DNA of 32,204 bases from an uncultured Eubacteriales bacterium (GTDB lineage Bacteria > Bacillota > Clostridia > Christensenellales > Aristaeellaceae). The notes beneath the pieces were generated by a model. That model did no database searches. It saw only the letters and a list, made by a program, of their open reading frames with translations, and was not told the origin of the DNA. The DNA lies in NCBI GenBank assembly GCA_900315315.1, contig OMYT01000033.1, positions 1-32,204 on the forward strand. The letters are read 5' to 3'. Positions 24,400 through 30,454 of the stretch are shown in pieces. The first letter of the stretch is position 1; each line of letters begins with the position of its first letter. Position numbers and translations under genes: made by a program.

Positions 24400-25356
24400 T
24401 CAGCGTCTTCTGTGCTTCGGCTCGTATCCTTCATCTGTGCCGGAGCCTTCAAAGGTGATCAGGTTGAGATTGCGATCTTCCGCCCAGGCTTTGGCGATAT
24501 ATTCCGCTTCGAAGTCTTCGACGACGGGTTGATAATAGTCGTCTTCCATGCAGTAGTCTTCGAATTCCGCGTCCAGTTCGGCGCGGAGGCTGTCCTGCAG
24601 GGCTTTGATGACATCTTTATCTGTGAAACCAGGCTTGTTGATTTCCAGGTTGCGGATTTCTTTGCCGCGAAGGGGTTTTTTCCGGGATTGGAAGGTCATG
24701 GCAGCCCGGTAGCTGCAGTTGACTGTGCCGGTTCCGTCATCCCATGTTGCGTGTCCCTGCCAGGTGCAGGTCCACTTTTGCGGGGTGACGGGTTTGTCTT
24801 TGGAGCTCTTTGGGGAGCTGCCGGTGGGTTTGTCCGGGAGGCTGTTTACAAGGAGAGCTTTCTCTTCCAGGAGCTCATGCATCTTTTCGATGGCTGCCTC
24901 ATACTGCTTTTTCTTCTGGAGAAGATCCTGCTCAGCAGTGTCGATCTTTGTCTGGAGTTCTTTGATTCTTTGTTTTGTGATTTCCTCCCGGCTGATGCGA
25001 ACCACGAAAGTCTTCGTGCCGTTACCGTAGATGCTGTGGTCGCTCATTTCGAGCCAGGGGCGTCTCGGGGGAAGTATGTCGATATCGTAGGGACTGAAGG
25101 TAACAATGACATTATCATCTTTGTCCAGGAAGGCGTTCGGATGATCCGTGACAACACGCAGGCGTGAACGTTCAAGGCGCTTTTGCGCGTAGTGAATCTG
25201 ATATTGATCGTCCAGGTCCATGGCTTTGACCAATAGGGTGCCTTTGTCTTTGCCTTCCGTGATTTCTTCATATGGGATATTGTATTCGGCAAAGAAGAGC
25301 TTGGCGGCTTCGCGGTCGTTTACATATGCCGACTGTGTTATATTCTTCGTTTTCAT
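24400..25356 (-). CDS. Hypothetical coiled-coil protein, 318 aa
   Basis: I do not recognise this protein. Residues 1-125 look like a mixed alpha/beta domain (AAKLFFAEYNIPYEEI, FSPYDIDILPPRRPWLEM). About 125-175 are a clear coiled coil (RIKELQTKIDTAEQDLLQKK). A serine/proline/lysine linker (SPKSSKDKPV) leads to a beta-rich C-terminal domain with WTCTWQGHATWDDGTG and an acidic stretch (DAEFEDYCMEDDYYQPVVED), ending in KHRRR. There is no signal peptide or membrane helix, so it is cytoplasmic. It has its own strong promoter at 25607-25636 and a long, structured leader. The ribosome site at ATG25356 is weak, which agrees with control at the leader. Confidence 0.6.
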   Translation of the reverse strand: MKTKNITQSAYVNDREAAKLFFAEYNIPYEEITEGKDKGTLLVKAMDLDDQYQIHYAQKRLERSRLRVVTDHPNAFLDKDDNVIVTFSPYDIDILPPRRPWLEMSDHSIYGNGTKTFVVRISREEITKQRIKELQTKIDTAEQDLLQKKKQYEAAIEKMHELLEEKALLVNSLPDKPTGSSPKSSKDKPVTPQKWTCTWQGHATWDDGTGTVNCSYRAAMTFQSRKKPLRGKEIRNLEINKPGFTDKDVIKALQDSLRAELDAEFEDYCMEDDYYQPVVEDFEAEYIAKAWAEDRNLNLITFEGSGTDEGYEPKHRRR

Positions 25357-25494
25357 TGTTTATGCTTTCAATTTCTTTTCGGTATGATTGGAATTATGGC
25401 AGACTCGGTTGTATACTTCCGGCCGTACTTATCTCGCGGGAATTCGTATATTCACGGATTGTTGAATCTTTCTTTCGGGCATAGCTCCGCCATG

Positions 25495-25513
25495 CGAAGC
25501 GCTCTGCGCTTCG
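25495..25513 (-). promoter_or_regulatory. Leader hairpin 1
   Basis: CGAAGCGC-TCT-GCGCTTCG is a perfect 8-bp stem with a 3-nt loop, in the leader of the 318-residue gene. On the plus strand it is followed by TTTTC, so it might instead act as a terminator for rightward transcription. Confidence 0.55.
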
Positions 25514-25527
25514 TTTTCAGCGGCAGT

Positions 25528-25555
25528 TTTGCTCCGGCAGGCCACCTGGAGCAAA
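25528..25555 (-). promoter_or_regulatory. Leader hairpin 2
   Basis: TTTGCTCC and GGAGCAAA form a perfect 8-bp stem around a 12-nt loop that can pair further (AGG with CCT). It lies 14 bases from hairpin 1 in the same leader. It resembles no riboswitch class that I know. Confidence 0.5.
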
Positions 25556-25606
25556 CCGTTCACGGGGTCCAAAAGGGCAGAAAATCCCCATGATTATACA
25601 GGGTAT

Positions 25607-25636
25607 ATTATACCGTTTCTACTATAGAAATGTCAA
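25607..25636 (-). promoter_or_regulatory. Consensus promoter for the 318-aa gene
   Basis: On the minus strand, TTGACA (25636-25631), an 18-base spacer and TATAAT (25612-25607) match the sigma-70 consensus exactly. The -10 lies within a 13-bp palindrome, GGTATATTATACC (25602-25614). Transcription from near 25600 gives a leader of about 245 nt. Confidence 0.75.
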
Positions 25637-26144
25637 TGAAACAACGGGCGACATCGGAGGGGCTAAAAACGTGCTAAAAACGTTGTATTATAACACTTGC
25701 ACGGCCTTTATTCGTTTTCTGTATACGGGATTCGCTTTGTTCGGGCAATACGCCTGTTCCGGGATGAACGGAACCGGTTCCGATCCCAATTAGGCAAGAT
25801 CTTCACCATCGTCCGCGGCCCATCTCGAAAATTTCTGTTCGCCAGCAGCGAAATCAGGGATACAATGGGGATACTAACATTCAGGATATTGTCGGTTGTT
25901 CTCGTTGTGAAATCGCTGATGCTGTAAAGATCTGAGGCGCCGTCTTCCTGTTTTGTTTCTGACCTCAAACGCACTCATTTGCTCTCGCAGGGCTCTCACA
26001 GGCTTGCTTCAGGAGAGGTCGTTTCCTCTTTTTCGTTATTGTATCACGAATCTTCGCGTTTGCGATTAGCCAAGAAGTTGCTCAACATCCGTCAGTCTGT
26101 TATCACTCGGGTGGTATTTTTCCTTCAAAACGCTGTCTCTTCCC
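25637..26144. other. 508-bp stretch without a convincing gene
   Basis: This divergent intergenic region lies between the 318-residue gene's promoter and the toxin-antitoxin promoter. An 88-codon GTG-started frame on the minus strand (25708-25974) has no ribosome site, promoter or recognisable motif, so I do not call it. No tRNA or clear terminator was seen. Confidence 0.5.
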
Positions 26145-26173
26145 TTGACTTTATATCACTATAGTGATATAAT
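26145..26173 (+). promoter_or_regulatory. Toxin-antitoxin promoter with palindromic operator in the spacer
   Basis: TTGACT (26145-26150) and TATAAT (26168-26173) are 17 bases apart. The spacer and -10 box are covered by a perfect 22-bp palindrome, 26151-26172, built from TTATATCACTA and its reverse complement. A dimeric repressor bound here would exclude RNA polymerase. The Xre-type antitoxin encoded downstream is the obvious candidate. Confidence 0.85.
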
Positions 26174-26196
26174 CAGAGCGAATGGAGGCTTGCAAA

Positions 26197-26889
26197 ATGG
26201 ACAAACTGATCACCGTCTATCACGGTTCAAAGCAGATCATAGAGGTTCCCATCTTCGGACTCGGCAGGAAGAACAACGACTTCGGTCTGGGCTTCTACTG
26301 CACCGAGAGCATCGACCTTGCGAAAGAATGGGCCGTTTCCTCGCTGAGTGACGGGTTTGCGAACCGCTATACCCTGGACACGGAGTATCTGAATATCCTG
26401 AACCTGAACAGCCCGGATTACACGATCCTCAATTGGGTGGCTGTTCTCGTGGATCACCGCCTGTTCAGCATCAAGACGCCCGTTGCAAGGAGGGCGAAGC
26501 AGTACCTGATCGAACACTTCGGCGTGAATGTGAACGCTTACGACCTGATCACAGGATACAGGGCAGACGACTCCTATTTCGACTACGCCGAGGCTTTCCT
26601 CAATAACACGATCACCGTCGAGCAGTTGTCCCGCGCCATGCAGCTTGGGAAACTTGGGGAGCAGATTGTCATAAAGTCAAAGTTCGCGTTTTCAAAGATC
26701 AAATACGAGGGCTTTGAGACAGCGGAAAAGGACATGTACTACGTCCTTCGCAAAGCCAGAGACGACGAGGCCAATCAAAACTATCTGGATATCTTGGAAG
26801 AAGAATCTGATGGTCTGTTTATTCAGGATATAATCCGGGGAGGTATTTCAAATGACAATCCGCGCATACCAAGAAACATATCTGAGTAA
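26197..26889 (+). CDS. DUF3990-type putative toxin
   Basis: The 230-residue protein begins MDKLITVYHGSKQII and has IFGLGRKNNDFGLGFYCTES followed by AKEWA. This N-terminal block (YHGS, then FGxGFYxT) is typical of DUF3990, a family I regard as related to ADP-ribosyltransferase folds, where H, Y and E residues bind NAD. About 90-150 and the C-terminus are helical. Position as first gene before an Xre-domain protein is that of RES/Xre-like toxin-antitoxin pairs. ATG26197 has GGAGG eight bases upstream; the earlier ATG26182 would be almost leaderless. The ADP-ribosylating activity is inference and the target is unknown. Confidence 0.75.
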   Translation: MDKLITVYHGSKQIIEVPIFGLGRKNNDFGLGFYCTESIDLAKEWAVSSLSDGFANRYTLDTEYLNILNLNSPDYTILNWVAVLVDHRLFSIKTPVARRAKQYLIEHFGVNVNAYDLITGYRADDSYFDYAEAFLNNTITVEQLSRAMQLGKLGEQIVIKSKFAFSKIKYEGFETAEKDMYYVLRKARDDEANQNYLDILEEESDGLFIQDIIRGGISNDNPRIPRNISE

Positions 26890-27493
26890 GGCACAAGCCG
26901 CACTGGGAGACGCTTTCGACTACGCAATCAACACCTGCCGCATTCCCGGCCCGGATTTCATGAAACTCTTTACCGCAAGTTCTGTCAGCAGACGGATGGA
27001 GAACGGCGAGCCGGTGCTACTGGCTGGGAAAAGCGGGATTGAGATTGCCGCAGACGTCGTGTTTGAGACAACTGGAAAGCAGCTTGAAGCTGAGCCGGAG
27101 GAACACTTTGGCCGTTCACGGGAATACTGGATCGGCTGGGCGCTTTGCTACTATCAGTGGTTCTCCGGCAGAAGTTACAGCGAGATCTTCAAGGTTCTCT
27201 CCTACGAAGATCTGGCGAACATGTACCATACGCTTCACGAAGCAGACATCACGAAATTCGTGGACATCGCCGATGAGAAGATACGTGCGCATTTCAAGGA
27301 TACCAACCTGAAACGCTTCCGTACCTCCTATGGCTGCACACAGGCCGAACTTGCCAAACGCTCCGGCGTAACGCTCCGCTCAATCCAGATGTACGAGCAG
27401 CGGAACAAGGACATCAACAAAGCAAGTGCCGATGCCCTATATCGCATCTCCCGGGTTCTCGGATGCAATATGGAAAGCCTTCTTGAAAAATAA
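26852..27493 (+). CDS. Xre-family antitoxin / repressor
   Basis: The 213-residue protein has a C-terminal helix-turn-helix (about 150-213: CTQAELAKRSGVTLRSIQMY followed by EQRNKDINKAS), typical of Xre/Cro. The first 140 residues are helical and unfamiliar, with WIGWALCYYQWFSGRSYSEI; they probably wrap the toxin. The start lies within the toxin's 3' end (38-bp overlap) after GGGGAGG, so the pair is translationally coupled. It is the likely repressor at the 22-bp palindrome upstream. Order is toxin first, antitoxin second, the reverse of vapBC next door. Confidence 0.8.
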   Translation: MTIRAYQETYLSKAQAALGDAFDYAINTCRIPGPDFMKLFTASSVSRRMENGEPVLLAGKSGIEIAADVVFETTGKQLEAEPEEHFGRSREYWIGWALCYYQWFSGRSYSEIFKVLSYEDLANMYHTLHEADITKFVDIADEKIRAHFKDTNLKRFRTSYGCTQAELAKRSGVTLRSIQMYEQRNKDINKASADALYRISRVLGCNMESLLEK

Positions 27494-27535
27494 AGCCACA
27501 GTCCAAAGAAGCACCTGTCACGCGGCATGTGTTTT

Positions 27536-27601
27536 GTTTTTGTTTTGTCACTTTCGGATACACCGCCGCGTATCCGGCAATCAGAGGAATACTCATGCTT
27601 A
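27536..27601. repeat. 66-bp direct repeat, left copy
   Basis: Identical over all 66 bp to 28538-28603. It contains an imperfect hairpin, GGATAC (27556-27561) / GTATCC (27570-27575). On the minus strand it is an in-frame continuation of the C5-methyltransferase fragment and would encode SMSIPLIAGYAAVYPKVTKQ and a few more residues. Confidence 0.95.
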
Positions 27602-27689
27602 CCGGCTCGATGCCTGCCAGGATCCCTCCCAGAGGAAAGCCCCCGGAGCCGTCAAACAGGCTTCCGAGGGTCAATGTTTTCTGAATCAT
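27602..27689 (-). pseudogene. 5' end of a C5 cytosine DNA methyltransferase gene, truncated by the repeat
   Basis: ATG27689 has GGAGGG seven bases upstream and opens MIQKTLTLGSLFDGSGGFPL followed by GGILAGIEPV. LFDGSGGFPLGG is the SAM-binding motif I of Dcm-type methyltransferases from conjugative elements. After about 30 codons the frame passes directly into the 66-bp repeat, so the catalytic remainder is absent. Start signals are intact, so a short chimeric peptide could still be translated. Confidence 0.8.
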
Positions 27690-27714
27690 TACATTTCCCT
27701 CCACTTAAAATGAC

Positions 27715-27743
27715 TTGATTTTTCTTCTCCAAGCGCGTATACT
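27715..27743 (+). promoter_or_regulatory. vapBC promoter with tandem repeats
   Basis: TTGATT (27715-27720) and TATACT (27738-27743) are separated by 17 bases. Three related motifs, GCGTATAC (27735), GCGTGTGTAC (27746) and GCGTATCC (27759), run through the -10 and start region and may be VapB(C) binding sites. Confidence 0.65.
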
Positions 27744-27790
27744 AAGCGTGTGTACATCGCGTATCCACATCCGGGAAGGAGTGATTCATA

Positions 27791-28033
27791 ATGGAACTCG
27801 CAACCACACGTGTTTTCCAGAACGGCAATAGCCAGGCAATCCGAATCCCAGCAGAAATGCGCACCAGCATCAAGGACTATTACATTCGTAAAGTCGGTGA
27901 CATGTTCATCATTTACCCGACAGATGACCCGTGGGCTCCTGCACGACAGGTCGTTGGCACTTTCCCTGAAGATTTTATGGCTGAAAGGAACCAGCCCACC
28001 TGGGATCAGGTTCCGCCCAGGGAGGAACTGTAA
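27791..28033 (+). CDS. vapB: VapB-type antitoxin (AbrB/SpoVT fold)
   Basis: The 80-residue protein starts MELATTRVFQNGNSQAIRIP, the swapped-hairpin DNA-binding fold of the VapB/MazE group. The remaining residues (WAPARQVVGTFPEDFMAERN) form the flexible toxin-binding tail. GGAAGGAG precedes the ATG. It neutralises the VapC nuclease encoded with a TAATG overlap, and with it should repress the promoter just upstream. Confidence 0.88.
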   Translation: MELATTRVFQNGNSQAIRIPAEMRTSIKDYYIRKVGDMFIIYPTDDPWAPARQVVGTFPEDFMAERNQPTWDQVPPREEL

Positions 28034-28431
28034 TGTTTCTGCTCGACACGAACATCTGCATTTATGTCCTGAAGAATAGCTATCCTGCCCTTACTGAAAA
28101 AGTCTTTTCCTACAGTCCCGCTCAGATTGCAATGTCATCAGTCACCATTTTTGAATTGGAATATGGCGCCGCAAAAAGCAACTGGGGAGAAAAGACCCGG
28201 CAGAGATTGAGCCAGTTCATCGCCCCGTTTACGGTTCTGCCGTTTGACAGTGACGATGCTGTCACAGCAGGAAGAATTCGAGGTTTCCTTGAAAAGCAAG
28301 GAAATATCATAGGTCCATACGATTACCAGATTGCCGCTCAGGGAGTAACAAAAGGACTGACGGTTGTCACTCACAATACACGGGAATTTGAACGAATTCC
28401 CGGCATTATCCTTGAAGACTGGGTGATTTAA
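28033..28431 (+). CDS. vapC: VapC-type PIN-domain toxin
   Basis: The 132-residue PIN nuclease carries all catalytic acids: D5 in FLLDTNICIYVL, E in TIFELEYGA, D in GPYDYQIAAQG, and THNTREFERIPG at the C-terminus. VapC toxins cut RNA, often initiator tRNA or 23S rRNA; the target is unknown here. The ATG overlaps the vapB stop (TAATG). No lesion is visible, so the pair is probably active. The module sits between two identical 66-bp repeats. Confidence 0.92.
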   Translation: MFLLDTNICIYVLKNSYPALTEKVFSYSPAQIAMSSVTIFELEYGAAKSNWGEKTRQRLSQFIAPFTVLPFDSDDAVTAGRIRGFLEKQGNIIGPYDYQIAAQGVTKGLTVVTHNTREFERIPGIILEDWVI

Positions 28432-28483
28432 TCCCTACCTCAACAGTATCTCCGATGTTAGTCTTGGCTAACTTAAAAAGCCC

Positions 28484-28515
28484 AAAAAAGAGGAGAGGCG
28501 CGATCGACCCTCCCC
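28484..28515 (-). terminator. Intrinsic terminator beyond the right repeat
   Basis: On the minus strand GGGGAGG pairs with CCTCTCC (one G-U pair) around a 10-nt loop, followed by TCTTTTTT. A wider AGAGGAGA/TCTCCTCT pairing (28489-28496 and 28523-28530) is also possible. It would end transcription coming through the ybaK fragment and the right repeat. Confidence 0.7.
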
Positions 28516-28537
28516 TGCACATTCTCCTCTGTATTCA

Positions 28538-28603
28538 GTTTTTGTTTTGTCACTTTCGGATACACCGCCGCGTATCCGGCAATCAGAGGAATACTCATGC
28601 TTA
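28538..28603. repeat. 66-bp direct repeat, right copy
   Basis: Identical to 27536-27601, exactly 1002 bp away and in the same orientation. On the minus strand it continues the ybaK-like fragment in the same reading frame as the left copy continues the methyltransferase fragment. Confidence 0.95.
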
Positions 28604-28673
28604 TCGTTAAAACCTGAATCCGGTCTGCCAGGCCGTATCCTTCCAGATATTCTTTTGCTTTTTCAAATGCCAT
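28604..28673 (-). pseudogene. 5' end of a YbaK/EbsC-type gene, truncated by the repeat
   Basis: ATG28673, with AAAGG upstream, opens MAFEKAKEYLEGYGLADRIQ, the usual beginning of YbaK/EbsC-type aminoacyl-tRNA editing proteins. After about 23 codons the frame enters the 66-bp repeat and the editing domain is missing. The chimeric frame ends at 28473. Confidence 0.6.
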
Positions 28674-28700
28674 TGTTTTCGACCTTTCCAGTGAATGATG

Positions 28701-29672
28701 TCATTCATACCGTATCTGCTGTTGTTTTCTTAGCGGATATTGTACCAGCTCGCTTCCATCCAGGTCTGTCCCATGCATATCAACAGCTGTGATCTGCGAG
28801 TTTTCGTATGTTTTATAATAATAGATTCCTTTATCCATATTGCAACAGGATGAATATATGGTGATCTCGTACTTATCGCCGCCAAGATGCACGCAGCCTC
28901 GCTGCTGCTCTACGGAACCCAGGATGTGGAAGAACTGGCTGACGCTCTCTTCCTCACTATCACCTGAAACGGAATTCATCCGGGTAAAACTCACCTTTAC
29001 AAATCGTGACGCAGATGACAGATCACCGGGAAGTCCCATTGCTCCCATGCCACGGCTATAATCATCCAGCTTCAATTCCTTCGCGAAAGAATTTCTTGCA
29101 GGCTCCGGTGAGAGATTCATGAAATTATTTAGATTAAATAGCTGTATGTCAAATGTCGGATTGTTGGTCATAACGCCCACCGGATTGTCATATACCTTGA
29201 GGCCGTCCTTAACTGATTCTACCACAATCGCTTCCTTCTGATCCGCAATCATCCAATGCAGCGGCGACAGCGGGAGAACCTGGCTGAAGTTGATATTGAT
29301 CAGATTGACCCTGGACAGCAACTGCCTCGCCTCTTCCACGCTGGCGCACTGCCCCAGGATCCACGGAACAAACTCAAACGGAGCAATATTGACCGCGCCG
29401 TCTCTTTCCTCAAAATAATGTGCATTCCCGGGAAAGTTCAAACCCGCCATGCTCAAGCCCTTTTCATTGGTGGCATCATAATAAAGCGGGTAATCATCCA
29501 CCACAAAAGCCATCCCAATCAAAGCATAATGACTGCAAATGCTCCCGCATTTGCGAAACAATAGTGGGAAATTTCGAGGAGCAACAACCACCTCCTCGTG
29601 ATATGAATACTCAAGATCCAAATTACGTCCAAAATAATGGTCTTTCGTCGAATAAGTTATAGCAGTACACAT
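28701..29672 (-). CDS. Choloylglycine hydrolase / linear amide C-N hydrolase family enzyme
   Basis: This 323-residue Ntn-hydrolase has Cys2 as its nucleophile (MCTAITYSTKDHYFGRNLD), after removal of Met1. R16 and D19 in GRNLD, the MTNNPTFD segment with the conserved Asn and SSASRFVKV with the conserved Arg complete the active site. Family members hydrolyse conjugated bile salts, penicillin V or N-acyl homoserine lactones. Length is normal for bile salt hydrolases, and no signal peptide is seen, so it is cytoplasmic. Bile-salt hydrolysis would fit a gut host, but substrate cannot be decided from these residues. AGGA precedes ATG29672 by ten bases. Confidence 0.9.
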   Translation of the reverse strand: MCTAITYSTKDHYFGRNLDLEYSYHEEVVVAPRNFPLLFRKCGSICSHYALIGMAFVVDDYPLYYDATNEKGLSMAGLNFPGNAHYFEERDGAVNIAPFEFVPWILGQCASVEEARQLLSRVNLININFSQVLPLSPLHWMIADQKEAIVVESVKDGLKVYDNPVGVMTNNPTFDIQLFNLNNFMNLSPEPARNSFAKELKLDDYSRGMGAMGLPGDLSSASRFVKVSFTRMNSVSGDSEEESVSQFFHILGSVEQQRGCVHLGGDKYEITIYSSCCNMDKGIYYYKTYENSQITAVDMHGTDLDGSELVQYPLRKQQQIRYE

Positions 29673-30193
29673 AACAAAATCATCCTATTCTTTCTTAACA
29701 CCCAGTATTTTTTACCCTCAATGACATTTACCTTATCACCAGCCAACCTTAAACATCCACGTTGTTTAAATCCTGTTGCGTATGGTATTGATCGTGAAAA
29801 TAACCTTCCCCAAAATCACGAAAATTATTCTTGGATTTACTCATCATCATATCATCAAGCCTTGAGAGTAGGGCGAAGCCCCGTGTGATCATCCGTGAGC
29901 GTAGGGAGCGAACCGAAGCGTCCTGCAACACCCGCAGCTTTCTTCACTTCCTACTTCATCGGTCTGTCTACATTCTCTACTGAAAAACCTTATGAACTGG
30001 GATACCAAGACGCAGGCGATAGTGTTGCATGGATCGCGTAGGTGAAGCGACCGTAACACGAACAAGATCGAAGACTGCTTATTGTGGGTAAGTTATCTGG
30101 GAGTGTGATACCCATATGCGATTATAAGTTCTACTGGATCTTTGGGCTGATAAGGGACCCGGGAAGGAGATGACCACACTCTCAACCTCTCAG
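29673..30193. other. Gene-free 521-bp stretch with hairpins
   Basis: No convincing coding frame is present on either strand. The sequence has several short stems on the plus strand: GGGC-GAA-GCCC at 29871-29881, and those at 30022-30059 and 30085-30114. The composition differs from the AT-rich gene to its right. It may be a structured RNA, a decayed mobile element or an untranslated region. I see no match to rnpB, tmRNA, 6S or group II intron domain V. Confidence 0.45.
30022..30114 (+). ncRNA. Candidate structured RNA segment
   Basis: Two consecutive hairpins are visible. In the first, GTGTT (30022-30026) pairs with AACAC (30055-30059) and the inner GG-A-TCGC (30031-30037) pairs with GCGACC (30047-30052), leaving one bulged A. 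In the second, TGGGTA (30085-30090) pairs with TACCCA (30109-30114). No family is recognised; strand and limits are guesses. Confidence 0.25.
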
Positions 30194-30454
30194 TCAATGG
30201 TTAATGGCACAATCTATACAGAATCCATTTCCACCATCATTTTCAATTCCGATTCTACATCCGCAATCTGGACAGGTGTCATAAGCACCATCATCTGATT
30301 CTTCTACCACTTCACACGAAGTCCTGTTCTCTTCAGTTAATTCTATTCTCTGTTCTTCCAATAGATCCAATTCCATGTATTTATCTTCAAATACAGAATC
30401 ATCTTCGTCTTCTAATTCGTCATCTTCGGCTACGCTCCCCTTGTGTTGATTCAT
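30194..30454 (-). CDS. Small acidic zinc-ribbon protein
   Basis: The 86-residue protein has a very acidic N-terminal two-thirds ([20 protein letters not shown]) and a C-terminal zinc ribbon, [15 protein letters not shown] then [10 protein letters not shown], with four cysteines in two knuckles. The start overlaps the ATPase stop by ATGA, so it is made from the same transcript. It may be a partner or regulator of the ATPase-nuclease. No named family. Confidence 0.75.
   Translation of the reverse strand: MNQHKGSVAEDDELEDEDDSVFEDKYMELDLLEEQRIELTEENRTSCEVVEESDDGAYDTCPDCGCRIGIENDGGNGFCIDCAINH

Noticed and set aside
24217-25167. 316-codon open frame on the plus strand
   Set aside because: Antisense to the 318-residue hypothetical gene. 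The minus-strand frame has a consensus promoter and a normal composition with a coiled coil; the plus frame is Phe/Val/Cys-rich nonsense-like text.
25708-25974. 88-codon minus-strand frame with GTG start
   Set aside because: No ribosome site, promoter or motif. The region is better described as intergenic.
27536-28603. Integron cassette with attC sites
   Set aside because: The 66-bp repeats have an imperfect dyad but no visible RYYYAAC/GTTRRRY core pair, and no integrase is in the window.
29749-29931. 60-codon minus-strand frame
   Set aside because: No ribosome site or family resemblance; it overlaps the hairpin-containing region.
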